Shown: piece after piece, positions 38,940 through 52,122 of the stretch | Numbering within the stretch: the stretch's first letter is position 1 | Layout: every line of letters begins with the position of its first letter | NCBI GenBank assembly: GCA_029931535.1 | Contig: JAQPZY010001344.1 | Span: forward strand, 1,343,501 to 1,407,500 | Source: Margaritifera margaritifera | Lineage: Eukaryota > Mollusca > Bivalvia > Unionida > Margaritiferidae | Direction of reading: 5' to 3' | Length of the DNA: 64,000 nucleotides | Position numbers and translations under genes: made by a program | The notes under the pieces: model-generated | Told to the model about the DNA's origin: nothing | The model's input: only the letters and a program-made list of their open reading frames with translations | Database searches by the model: none

Positions 38940-40385
38940 TGGTTGCTTGCCACTCATCAAGAATTATTCCATTCGTCTTATTGATTTCCCTCCTCTTGAT
39001 TTTGCGTGGGGATATTGAAACAAACCCAGGACTTAACCATGATAAAAAAATGTCTTTACTTCGTTTAATTATTAGGAGCATCCGAGAATTTTTTTATATT
39101 TGGAATGTCTAACTGAAGATTTTTGAATTTTATGCTTCAGTGAACGCATTTAAATTCTAGTGTCCGCGTGGATAGTTTAAAACTCAATGGTTTTAAAGAA
39201 CGTTTTAGAAAAGACAGAAACTTTCATGGAGGCGGCATCAGGGTATACATTTCCGATAAACTAATTAGCAAACGTCTGAACGATATGAACTTTGGCTGTC
39301 ATGATCTTTCACTTATGTATATTGAAAGGTTACGTTACCCTCGTACAAAGTAGATGCAGGGGTATGGTATAGATCAAACTACTCTCCTACTAATTTCTGG
39401 AAAAGTATTGAAACTTCGATTGATATCATACGTGTCACTTATAAATACATTATTATTATTTTTTGGGACTGTATCATTGATTTGCATAAATCTTCCATTT
39501 CTACAAAATTACCTGATGTTGTGAGCAGATATAGTGTACGACATGTGACAACAAACATTAAACAAATTACTTCTACTACCAAAATCTTGCATGATCACGT
39601 CTTTGTAAGTATTGATATAACTATACTTCACTTTGACACTTTGGAAATTATTAGAAAAATTAATGACCATAATGATCCTAAAATAGCAATCAGTGTTAAC
39701 ATGAATCTCAAAGCGGTAAATGAGCGCTGTAAGTGTATTCATTTAGAGTAAAGCCGATTTTAACAAATTCAACGCTCTGATAGCAGAAACTAACCGGAAG
39801 GACGCATTGCTAACTCCTAGAGATATTGATGCTGCAACTGATATATTTACCACCAAATTATTAGAATTCCCAAGTCTGTGTATTCTGATTAAACTGCAAC
39901 AATTCTCTCAACTGATAAACCGCGGTTTGATTCTCAATTAAGGATAATGACAGGGGTAATGGATAGAACATGCAAAGGTGCCCTTAATCATGGTAGGCCA
40001 AACGATTCTAATAAATACAAAACAAATCCGGAATAAAGTAAATAACATGAAAAAGTATGCTAAAGAGCAATATAGGGAAAATCTTGATGCGTATCTATCA
40101 GATTCTGAGAAAACAAATCTAAATAAACTTTGGAAAATTATAAAATTACGCTTGAAAGACACAAATCCGTCAAATTATATCTCCTCATTCAATGTTACAA
40201 GTAATAACGTGTCATTTTGCATTTATTATGAAAAAGACGAGGATTACTAATTATAATGACTTTTAGGATTACTAATTAAAATGACTTTTTTTTAAAAAAT
40301 CGATTTCAACTATTGATGATAGTAATGCTTACCTCCCTAATTTTTATCAAAGATACTTTGATACTCTGACTTTTTTAAAATTTCA
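38940..40385 (+). pseudogene. Decayed APE-type non-LTR retrotransposon (LINE), 5' part of the main ORF
   Basis: A broken LINE protein can be followed through several frames. Near 38951-39060 a hydrophobic run (VLLISLLLILR) leads into GDIETNPGL, a 2A-like motif. Around 39115-39150 ILCFSE matches the endonuclease 'ILCFSETWL' block. At 39168-39320 come FRKDRNFHGGGIRVYIS and DKL, the GGG-V-Y block of apurinic endonucleases. At 39490-39700 come LPDVVSRYS, TSTTKILHD and DHNDPKIAISVN, the last corresponding to the terminal S-D-H block with the Ser changed to Asn. The linker follows: NKVNNMKKYAKEQYRENLDA near 40035-40095 and DDSNAYLPNFYQR near 40315-40350. Stops and frameshifts break it throughout. 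No reverse transcriptase follows, so the copy lacks its 3' half. The family is a CR1/L2/Rex-like APE element; I cannot name it more closely. Confidence 0.82.
39008..39034 (+). other. Degenerate 2A-like peptide motif in the LINE relic
   Basis: Codons read G-D-I-E-T-N-P-G-L. The 2A consensus is D-V/I-E-x-N-P-G followed by P; here the final Pro codon is CTT (Leu). 2A-like sequences near the N-terminus are known in APE-type LINEs of sea urchin, amphioxus and molluscs. The final Pro is required for the ribosome-skipping reaction, so this copy should be inactive. Confidence 0.75.
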
Positions 40386-40389
40386 ACAG

Positions 40390-42565
40390 GAAATACATAA
40401 TATCTTCTTACTGCATTCGTTCAAACGCTTTCGCATCATCGTCGTGGATACTCCTCGGGTAGGTATATTTCTGCTGTATATATACTAATTTTCATATTAA
40501 ATAAGTGTAACATATTATCAAGGCGCACATGTGTCCGCGTACGTGCTAGAAATACGTTTTAAAACTTATTGCAAAATTTCATCTTACTTTTTGTCTGTTG
40601 ATTTAGCAAATATAAACGAAAAAGATCGCATTTTCATGCTATCATGCGCGTGTTTTAATAAATCTTCATCACGAGACAATATGACACATTTTATTCATCG
40701 TCAATTTATTTATTTTTCCACGTGAGTTAAATTTATTGAGCTCGTGCAGCAATAAAATTGTGTCAAAAGGACCTCAAACATTTCTACTGTTACGCGCTTT
40801 ACGATTATTTAACTAGATGGACTGAATGTAAACTCCATGTCATTAATTTTCTTGACGCAATAAAGCAACGGAATCAGCCCTGACACCGGAATTAGGACAC
40901 TATTCTGCAGAACGGCGATTAGTGAAATTGACATCCTTATCTTTGACGGTGCCAGTAATGAACATGCGGTGTCTCATTCAGGATAATTTGATATGCCACA
41001 AAACTCTTCATTCCACACCATTTTAACGATGCCAGAAATTAATTTAAATATTACCAAACGAAACCGCCATTTTAATGCAGTATTAGAAAATTACTATTTA
41101 ATTCAATTTAACATGATGTCCAACCCTCACCGCAAAATTGCCTTATCAAGAGGTTGAGTGATTCAAGTGACCATATGTTGAACCTATATGTTTTATACGG
41201 AGAAAGCATTGATAGTATGCAGAATATACAGAAATTCAATTTTATATTATTGCGCACAAGTTTCTGTAAACATCGGTGTACCAGGTGCAGAGTATCAGTA
41301 CTAACCCAAACGAAGGAATCCAGTCACATATACAACAGGAAAGCATTCAGACTTCAGAGCAAGCAATTGCAGGAAATCTAACAATCGAAAGACTGCGGCA
41401 TTACACTGTGGTATTCTCTAAAAGGTTAAAAAAAGTCAAAAGCAAGAAATATAAGAAGCTACAGTAGTAAATATTAAGCATAAAGAACATAAAATAATAA
41501 TAACGACCAAAACACAAACAGCATCAGAAACAACAACAGCAATAATAATAATAATATGTTGAATGGAATATCATTTTATTTTCCTTTTGTTCTTTTTTAT
41601 CAATATATCTTTAATTTATTTATTTGTATTCAAATAGTCTGTAACTGTTACATAAAAGTGGATGGGAATGTTTCTTTGTGGCTTTTCCATCAATCACTTT
41701 GGTGATACAACATTTTCTGCCACTATATCGGTGAATATGTACCATTGGCGACGGAAAGGTTTTTGATATAAATTTTTAGCTTTAAAAACATACAATTTAC
41801 GCTGTGAAATATCTCACAACCAACTAAAGTTAAATTCCTGTTCAATTTTGCATGAAAATTGTAAAATGTGGTGTATATGAATGGGGTTTTTCTGTTTCTT
41901 ACAAACGATCAATTAAAATTCCAATAGAATGCGACACCATGTCTGATTCGCGGTGAGTTTTCGGGCAGTATACACTTACATATTGTTGAATATTATGCAG
42001 CTGTCGCATAGAAACCAAAAACAGTTCCATCACACAGTATTTATCTTCTTTTCTTTTCTTCCTAGCATTCGAAAAGGCATCGTCCGAATCCCCAACTCCG
42101 ACAGATACGTTTGACCTTATAAACTTGTGCACAGATATACTCGCAGAGATAGAATACAGCCGTTTGTTTGCGAGAATGAGTGAGTATGCGGTGAATGTAT
42201 ATCATTTATTAAAAAGGATCTAAACTGCTGTTTGGGAGTTTCTTTCAATCTACTTGTTTGCTTATCTGACCTTTAAAATGATTACTGGCATCGAACTTGG
42301 AAGATAAAACAGAACAGAGCTGAAAAGAACAGAACCTTTATTAAATCGAAATCCTTGCAGGCCACGCGCAGAAGACATATCGGAGCACTTCATTGGCATA
42401 TAATACGCGTGCATAAGAGTGACGAACACAGCATACACATGCAAATTTCTTTCATACAACTTTGCACTATTCGCTTCCAAATTACACTTTTAGGAGACTA
42501 CGGGAAGCATAGTTTTCAATAAATCTGCCCGTGTAAGACTGATGTAATTATATTATATTTTGGAT
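40390..42565. other. AT-rich single-copy sequence
   Basis: Where the LINE reverse transcriptase would be expected I see no matching protein blocks in any frame. An (AAC)(AAT) tract lies at about 41508-41557. Short ORFs (up to 77 codons) show no domain. Confidence 0.45.
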
Positions 42566-42570
42566 ATGAT

Positions 42571-42843
42571 ATTATGGAATGTTTAATTACGGTGAAGGTG
42601 ATTGTGGAATGTTTAATTACGGTGAAGGTGATTGTGCAATGTTTAATTACGGTGAAGGTGATTGTGCAATGTTTAATTATGATGAAGGTGATTGTGGAAT
42701 GTTTAATTATGATGAAAGTGATAATGCAATGTTTAATTATGATGAAGATGATTTTGGAATGTTTAATTAGGATGAAGGTTATTGTGGAATGTTTAATTAC
42801 GGTGAAAGTGATTGTGCAATGTTTAATTACTGTGAAGGTGATT
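42571..42843. repeat. Minisatellite, 30-bp unit, 9 copies
   Basis: Unit GTTTAATTACGGTGAAGGTG followed by ATTGTGGAAT, with TATGATGAAG variants in the central copies. The period is ten codons, which gives repeat ORFs (MFNYGEGDCG; ECLITVKVIV) in two frames. There is no evidence of coding. Confidence 0.94.
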
Positions 42844-42844
42844 T

Positions 42845-43470
42845 ACCTCTCGTTGATTTATAGAATATTTCCTAGCCTTTTCTATGACATTTGCAACATC
42901 TTTATTTCTGGTTAGAATGTGCACGTTCTCATAAACATATATCTGTTTCAATTTGAGATAATTTTTTAATCAGGATATTTGATACAAGGAACACTACTAC
43001 GTCGACAGCGTTCCAGCCTTTGGTATGAATGTCTGCCTTTTTGTCCCTACCATTTTTCTACGGATATTTTGAGATACTCCGTCCATCCGTCTGTCCGTTA
43101 CTGTACTCCTCCTCAGCCGTTGGATGACAATTCACCAAACTTAGCACTAAGATTGTCCATCTGCGATATGGTTATGATTCGGGGATTTTGTTCCCTGGGA
43201 TCTCTATTAAGGATATCCATGACCAAATATATAGAAGAATTGCAATTCCATTTACATCTTTTGACGCACACACACAGACATACACAGACACACACATACG
43301 CACACACACATGTGAGTGTGTGTTTTCTATAAATATTTTCACGCGAAAAGTGTTATCCCTGATCTACTGGGCGTTAACTGATGGTTGATATGGGTCTACC
43401 TTCTTTGCAGTTGGGTGCACGTGATGGACGAGAAAAAAGGTAAGATAAAAATTAAATGATCGAGCAGAAT
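42845..43470. other. Single-copy sequence with a CA-rich tract
   Basis: A CA-rich tract with ACAGACAT and CATACG interruptions lies at 43267-43322. The 117-codon ORF at 42979-43332 ends in Thr-His repeats from this tract and has no recognisable domain. Confidence 0.45.
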
Positions 43471-43602
43471 TTATAACTGGCAGATTTGGAGTCAACCTTA
43501 ATAATATTATGATTTATAACTGGTTGATCTAGAGTCAACCTTAATAATATTATGATTTATAACTGGTTGATCTAGACTCATTTTGAATAATATTATGATC
43601 TA
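43471..43602. repeat. Tandem repeat, 45-bp unit, about 3 copies
   Basis: Unit TATAACTGGTTGATCTAGAG, then TCAACCTTAATAATATTATG and ATTTA. Confidence 0.92.
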
Positions 43603-43604
43603 TT

Positions 43605-43935
43605 GACTTGTCAAATCTGTAACAGGTTGTAATTTGTCTTGCTCCAAATTATCAAGATGGTGTCATATAAGTAAATTATAGCACTACTAACCAGGATGAT
43701 TTGTTTCAGTAATCTGTAACTGGAAATGTATCGTATACAAAGTTGAAAAGTGGTTCGAACAGACTAATTGAATAGCAATTATAACGTGTCAAACAGGAAA
43801 CAAGAAAAGATTTAAAAAATGAATAGCATGTATTTTTTAAGTTTTAAAGTGATAATTTCATGTCTAATTGTGCTTTTTTATACTGAAAATATCCGTATTT
43901 ATTATGGCGGGTAAATATGGGATTTTAACCGTTTT
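43605..43935. other. AT-rich spacer
   Basis: Nothing recognised. Confidence 0.5.
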
Positions 43936-46900
43936 GTGATATAACTCAGATACAGGCTGTGATACAACTCAGATACAGACTGTGATATTACTCAGATACA
44001 GGCTGTGATATAACTCAGATATAGGCTGTGATATAACTCAGATACAGGCTGTGATATAACTCAGATACAGGCTGTGATATAACTCAGATACAGACTGTGA
44101 CACAACTCAGATACAGGCTGTGATATAACTCAGATACAGGCTGTGATACAACTCAGATACAGGCTGTGATATAACTCAGATACAGGCTGTGATATTACTC
44201 AGATACAGGCTGTGATATAACTCAGATACAGGCTGTGATATAACTCAGATACAGGCTGTGATATAACTCAGATACAGGCTGTGATATAACTCAGATACAG
44301 ACTGTGATACAACTCAGATACAGACTGTGATATAACTCAGATACAGACTGTGATACAACTCAGATACAGGCTGTGATATAACTCAGATACAGACTGTGAT
44401 ATACCTCAGATACAGGCTGTGATATAACTCAGATACAGGCTGTGATATAACTCAGATACAGACTGTGATATAACTCAGATACAGGCTGTGATATTACTCA
44501 GATACAGGCTGTGATATAACTCAGATACAGACTGTGATACAACTCAGATACAGGCTGTGATATTACTCAGATACAGGCTGTGATATAACTCAGATACAGG
44601 CTGTGATACAACTCAGATACAGGCTGGGATATAACTCAGATACAGACTGTGATATAACTCAGATACAGGCTGTGATACAACTCAGATACAGGCTGTGATA
44701 TAACTCAGATACAGGCTGTGATACAACTCAGATACAGGCTGTGATATAACTCAGATACAGACTGTGATATAACTCAGATACAGACTGTGATACAACTCAG
44801 ATACAAGCTGTGAAATAACACAGATACAGACTGTGATATAACTCAGATACAGGCTGGGATATAACTCAGATACAGACTGTGATATAACTCAGATACAGGC
44901 TGTGATATGACTCAGACACAGACTGTGATACAACTCAGATACAGGCTGTGATTTAACTCAGATACAGGCTGTGATACAACTCAGATACAGACTGTGATAT
45001 AACTCAGATACAGGCTGTGATATTACTCAGATACAGGCTGTGATATAACTCAGATACAGACTGTGATACAACTCAGATACAGGCTGTGATATTACTCAGA
45101 TACAGGCTGTAATATAACTCAGATACAGGCTGTGATACAACTCAGATACAGGCTGTGATATAACTCAGATACAGGCTGGGATATAACTCAGATACAGACT
45201 GTGATATAACTCAGATACAGGCTGGGATATAACTCAGATACAGGCTGTGATATAACTCAGATACAGGCTGTGATATAACTCAGATACAGACTGTGATACA
45301 ACTCAGATACAGGCTGTGATATAACTCAGATACAGACTGTGAAATAACTCAGATACAGACTGTGATATAACTCAGATACAGGCTGTGATATAACTCAGAT
45401 ACAGGCTGTGATATAACTCAGATACAGGCTGTGATACAACTCAGATACAGGCTGTGATACAACTCAGATACAGGCTGTGATATAACTCAGATACAGGCTG
45501 TGATATAACTCAGATACAGGCTGTGATACAACTCAGATACAGGCTGTGATATAACTCAGATACAGGCTGTGATATAACTCAGATACAGACTGTGATATAA
45601 CTCAGATACAGGCTGTGATATAACTCAGATACAGACTGTGAAATAACTCAGATACAGGCTGTGATATAACTCAGATACAGGCTGTGATACAACTCAGATA
45701 CAGACTGGGATATAACTCAGATACAGGCTGTGATATAACTCAGATACAGGCTGTGAAATAACTCAGATACAGACTGTGATATAACTCAGATACAGACTGT
45801 GATATAACTCAGATACAGGCTGTGATATAACTCAGATACAGGCTGTGATACAACTCAGATACAGGCTGTGATATAACTCAGATACAGGCTGTGATATAAC
45901 TCAGACACAGGCTGTGATACAACTCAGATACAGACTGTAATACAACTCAGATACAGACTGTGATATAACTCAGATACAGGCTGTGATATAACTCAGATAC
46001 AGACTGGGATATAACTCAGATACAGGCTGTGATATAACTCAGATACAGACTGGGATATAACTCAGATACAGGCTGTGATATAACTCAGATACAGACTGTG
46101 ATATAACTCAGATACAGACTGTGATATAACTCAGATACAGGCTGTGATACAACTCAGATACAGACTGTAATATAACTCAGATACAGACTGTGATATAACT
46201 CAGATACAGGCTGTGATACAACTCAGATACAGACTGTGATATAACTCAGATACAGGCTGTGATATTACTCAGATACAGACTGTGATATAACTCAGATACA
46301 GGCTGTGATATTACTCAGATACAGGCTGTGATATAACTCAGATACAGACTGTGATATAACTCAGATACAGGCTGTGATATTACTCAGATACAGGCTGTGA
46401 TATAACTCAGATACAGACTGTGATATAACTCAGATACAGGCTGTGATACAACTCAGATACAGGCTGTGATACAACTCAGATACAGGCTGTGATATAACTC
46501 AGATACAGACTGTGAAATAACTCAGATACAGACTGTGATATAACTCAGATACAGGCTGTGATATAACTCAGATACAGACTGTGATACAACTCAGATACAG
46601 GCTGTGATATAACTCAGATACAGGCTGTGATACAACTCAGATACAGGCTGTGCTATAACTCAGATACAGGCTGTGATATTACTCAGATACAGGCTGTGAT
46701 ATAACTCAGATACAGGCTGTGATATAACTCAGATACAGGCTGTGATATAACTCAGTTACAGGCTGTGATATAACTCAGATACAGACTGTGATATAACTCA
46801 GATACAGGCTGTGATATAACTCAGTTACAGGCTGTGATATAACTCAGATACAGACTGTGATATAACTCAGATACAGACTGTGATACAACTCAGATACAGG

Positions 46901-47810
46901 CTGTGATATAACTCAGATACAGACTGTGATATACCTCAGATACAGGCTGTGATATAACTCAGATACAGGCTGTGACATAACTCAGATACAGACTGTGATA
47001 TAACTCAGATACATTCTGTGATATTACTCAGATACAGGCTGTGATATAACTCAGATACAGACTGGGATACAACTCAGATACAGGCTGTGATATTACTCAG
47101 ATACAGGCTGTGATATAACTCAGATACAGGCTGTGATACAAGTCAGATACAGACTGTGATATAACTCAGATACAATCTGTGATACAACTCAGATACAGGC
47201 TGTGATATAACTCAGATACAGACTGGGATATAACTCAGATACAGGCTGTGATATAACTCAGATGCAGGCTGTGATATAACTCAGATACAGGCTGTGATAC
47301 AACTCAGATGCAGGCTGGGATATAACTCAGATACAGACTGTGATGTAACTCAGATACAGGCTGTGATATAACTCAGATACAGGCTGTGATATAATTCAGA
47401 TACAGGCTGTGATATAACTCAGATACAGACTGGGATATAACTCAGATACAGGCTGTGATATAACTCAGATACAGGCTGTGATATAACTCAGATACAGACT
47501 GTGATACAACTCAGATACAGGCTGTGATATAACTCAGATACAGGCTGTGATACAACTCAGATACAGGCTGTGATATAACTCAGATACAGGCTGTGATATA
47601 ACTCAGATACAGGCTGTGATATAACTCTGATACAGGCTGGGATATAACTCAGATACATGCTGTGATATAACTCAGATAAGAATATATACAACTCAGACAC
47701 AGGCTGTGATATTACTCAGAAACTGTGATGAAACGTTGATGCAGCCTGTGTTATTACTCAGATACAGAATGTGATATAGCTCAGATATAGACTTACACAA
47801 CTCAAATATT
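43936..47810. repeat. Large 23-bp satellite array, about 163 clean copies plus degenerate edge
   Basis: Unit CTGTGATATAACTCAGATAC followed by AGG. The array is clean from 43936 to about 47679, then decays through irregular copies to about 47810. Variation is concentrated at a few sites: GGCTG or GACTG at the junction, ATATAAC, ATACAAC or ATATTAC in the middle, and TGTGAT or TGGGAT. Rare variants (ATATACC, CAGTTACAG) mark internal duplications, including one at a distance of exactly 2530 bp (110 units). The left edge is sharp and the right edge decayed. No ORF of note is produced. Confidence 0.98.
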
Positions 47811-47824
47811 GACTGGCTGTATGT

Positions 47825-48150
47825 AGCATGCATTTGAGCTTTATGCTCATAAAGCTTGACTCGTATTAAATAGTCAGTTTGGGAGAAAATACGAATCCAT
47901 ACCTTTGTTCATCTGCAATGTCTGGTTTTATCTTATGTTGATATCTTCGGAATCGATGTAAATGTTTCTTTGTTTGTTTGTTTAATTTGCTTGTGACTTG
48001 GAAAAGTAAAAGTAGGATTCTTTTTTCTAAGCCATGTTAAAAACTCAACTATTTTATTATAAAAAAAGAAACAACTGCAAGCAAGACGTGTGTGAGACAA
48101 AACGCTCTAGGACGCAAATAAATTGAAAAGAAACTGAACGACTAGTGTTC
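47825..48150. other. Single-copy spacer
   Basis: Contains a short (TTTG)n run near 47965-47983. No gene recognised. Confidence 0.5.
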
Positions 48151-48151
48151 T

Positions 48152-48306
48152 GGATATTGATTTACATTGGATTGGGTCATCTACAGCTATTTCTTTTATA
48201 AATCTGATAGAACACAGTTACATTGTTTGGATATTGATTTAGATTGGATTGGGTCATCTACAGCTACTTTATAAAGTTTGTAATGACAGAACACATTTAC
48301 ATTATT
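48152..48306. repeat. Imperfect tandem duplication, about 77 bp, 2 copies
   Basis: Both copies contain GGATATTGATTTA.ATTGGA, TTGGGTCATCTACAGCTA and GAACACA.TTACATT. Confidence 0.88.
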
Positions 48307-48485
48307 TGATCAAGTCTCTGAAAGGAAATGATACTTATCCTTTCCAAATATATACTTTTCATATGACATATGCCATGTAATTTCTCACTTAGTCCCGGAC
48401 CTCACTAGTCGTAAACAGTTTCATAATTTGCATATCGAAGCAGCTGATATGATTAAGGTTCAATATTCTGTAAATCTTCATATTC

Positions 48486-49258
48486 TAAGTAATACAGTCA
48501 TTTCAGCATGTTAGTCATTGAAACTGTTAACTAGTAATACAGTCATTTCAGCATGTTAGTCATTGAAACTGTTAACTAGTAATACAGTCATTTCAGCATG
48601 TTAGCCATTGAAACTGTTAACTAGTAATACAGTCATTTCAGCATGTTAGTCATTGAAACTGTTAACTAGTAATACAGTCATTTCAGCATGTTAGCCATTG
48701 AAACTGTTAACTAGTAATACAGTCATTTCAGCATGTTAGTCATTGAAACTGTTAACTACTAATACAGTCATTTCAGCATGTTAGCCATTGAAACTGTTAA
48801 CTAGTAATACAGTCATTTCAGCATGTTAGCCATTGAAACTGTTAACTAGTAATACAGTCATTTCAGCATGTTAGCCATTGAAACTGTTAACTAGTAATAC
48901 AGTCATTTCAGCATGTTAGCCATTGAAACTGTTAACTAGTAATACAGTCATTTCAGCATGTTAGCCATTGAAACTGTTAACTAGTAATACAGTCATTTCA
49001 GCATGTTAATCATTGAAACTGTTAACTAGTAATACAGTCATTTCAGCACGTTAGCCATTGAAACTGTTAACTAGTAATACAGTCATTTCAGCATGTTAGC
49101 CATTGAAACTGTTAACTAGTAATACAGTCATTTCAGCATGTTAGCCATTGAAACTGTTAACTAGTAATACAGTCATTTCAGCATGTTAGCCATTGAAACT
49201 GTTAACTAGTAATACAGTCATTTCAGCATGTTAGTCATTGAAACTGTTAACTAGTAAC
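48486..49258. repeat. Minisatellite, 45-bp unit, 17 copies
   Basis: Unit TAGTAATACAGTCATTTCAG, then CATGTTAGCCATTGAAACTG and TTAAC. It is nearly perfect; the main variable site is TTAGTCATT versus TTAGCCATT, alternating on the left and mostly GCC on the right. High identity implies recent expansion or homogenisation. Confidence 0.97.
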
Positions 49259-49259
49259 T

Positions 49260-49779
49260 GATGCTGAAATACTTTATCATATCATGTTTGGATACAAAAT
49301 ATTTTCGTAAACGCAACTTCCTTGCTAAATTCGATAAAATGCTACGTTTGCTAAAACGTTGTGGTTTTAGAACAACTACAATAAAACACTTCAGGAACCG
49401 TAGTAAAAATCTCGCAATAAAATGGTGACTCCATGACAAATACAGGACAGTAAACGACGCCAGAAGCTTAACGGGAGAGATGGCAATAGATAGAACATGA
49501 CATCAAGAAGCTGAGACTGACATGCAAGCAGCATCTTTAGAACATGGTACATCGTGATGCATGCCAACCAGTCAATACTTCCAGAGGGCGACCAATACTT
49601 GCTTGAAAATTTGTGTATTTCGGTGAATATCAAGGGCTTTAATTGAGATCTTATTAATAATATTCCAATGTGAAAATTTCAAAGGTTTGATGATGTTAGT
49701 GTTGAAACGGAAACTTACTTGTTTATGTGTGTAACGTACACCAAAGTTCGAAACGCATAGAAACAATAAGAACAACAAC
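49260..49779. other. Single-copy sequence
   Basis: ORFs of 60-80 codons on the minus strand have no domain. Nothing else recognised. Confidence 0.45.
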
Positions 49780-49937
49780 AACCACCACCACTACTACTAC
49801 TATTTGTATTAGTACAGCTGTTACTACTACAATTTCCAAAGCTTCTGCTACCACTACTACTACTACTACCACTACCATTACTACTACCACTACTACTACT
49901 ACTACCACTACCATTACTACTACCACTACTACTACTA

Positions 49938-49971
<34 letters not shown>

Positions 49972-50831
49972 CACTACTACTACCACTACCATTCCTACTA
50001 AAACTACTACTACTACTACCACTACCATTACTACTACCACTACTACTACCACTACCACCACTACTACTACCACTACTACTAATACTACTACTAACACTAC
50101 TACCACTACTACTACCACTACTACCACCACTACTACTACCACTACTACTACCACTACTACCACTACTACTACCACTACTACTACCACTACTACTACTACT
50201 ACTACTACCACTACTACTACTACTACTACCACTACCACTACTACTACCACTACTACTACTACTACTACCACTACTACTACCACTACTACCACTACTACTA
50301 CTACCACTACAACTACTACTACCACTACTACCACTACTACCACTACTACCACTACTACTACTACTACCACTACTACCACTACTACCACTACTACTACCAC
50401 TACTACCACTACTACTACTACTACCACTACTACCACTACTACTACTACCACTACCACTACTACTACCACTACTACTACCACTACTACTACTACTACCACT
50501 ACTACTACCACTACTACTACTACTACCACTACCATTACTACTACTACTACTACCACTACTACTACTACTACCACTACTACTACTACTACCACTACCATTA
50601 CTACTACCACTACTACTACTACCACTACTACTACCACTACTACTACTACTACCACTACTACTACTACTACCACTACCATTACTACTACCACTACTACTAC
50701 TACTACCACTACTACTACTACTACCACTACTACCACTACTACTACTACTACCACTACTACCACTACTACTACCACTACTACTACCACTACTACCACTACT
50801 ACTACTACTACCACTACTACTACTACCACTA

Positions 50832-50868
<37 letters not shown>

Positions 50869-50897
50869 CACTACTACTACCACTACTACTACCACTA

Positions 50898-50934
<37 letters not shown>

Positions 50935-52091
50935 CACTACTACTACTACTACCACTACTACCACTACTACTACCACTACTACTACCACTACTACCACTAC
51001 TACTACCACTACTACCACTACTACTACTACTACCACTACTACTACCACTACTACCACTACTACTACTACTACTACTACCACTACTACCACTACTACTACC
51101 ACTACTACCACTACTACCACTACTACTACCACTACTACCACTACTACTACTACTACCACTACCACTACTACTACCACTACTACCACTACTACTACCACTA
51201 CTACTACTACCACTACTACCACTACTACTACCACCACTACTACCACTACTACCACTACCCCTACTACTACCACTACTACTACCACTACTACTACTACTAC
51301 TACCACTACTACCACTACTACTACTACTACTACTTCTACTACTACCACTACTACCACTACTACTACTACTACCACTACTACCACTACTACTACCACTACT
51401 ACTACCACTACTACTACTACTACTACTACCACTACTACTACTACCACTACTACCACTACTACTACTACTACTACCACTACTACTACCACTACTACTACCA
51501 CTACTACTACTACTACTACTGCTACCACTACTACTACTACTACCACTACTACCACTACTACTACCACTACTACTACCACTACTACCACTACTACTACCAC
51601 TACTACCACTACTACTACTACTACTACTACCACTACCACTACTACTACCACTACTACCACTACTACTACTACTACCACTACTACCACTACTACTACCACT
51701 ACTACCACTACTACTACCACTACTACCACTACTACTACTACTACCACTACTACTACCACTACTACCACTACTGCTACCACTACTACTACTACCACTACTA
51801 CCACTACTACTACCACCACTACTACCACTACTACCACTACCACTACTACTACCACTACTACTACCACTACTACTACTACTACTACCACTACTACTACTAC
51901 TTCTACTACTACCACTACTACCACTACCACTACTACTACTACCACTACTACCACTACTACTACCACTACTACTACCACTACTACCACTACTACTACCACT
52001 ACTACTACCACTACTACCACTACTACTATCACTACTACCACTACTACCACTACTACTACTACCACTACTACCACTACTACTACCACTACTA

Positions 52092-52122
<31 letters not shown>

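Noticed and set aside
40390..42565. Reverse transcriptase part of the LINE
   Set aside because: I looked for the usual block around the YADD motif in all frames and saw none. A profile search would be needed to exclude a very degraded copy.
42574..42915. Cys/Asn-rich repeat peptides
   Set aside because: 30-bp array with two open frames on the same strand. No domain.
42979..43332. 117-codon ORF with His/Thr-rich end
   Set aside because: The C-terminal third is the translated CA-rich tract and the rest matches nothing I recognise.
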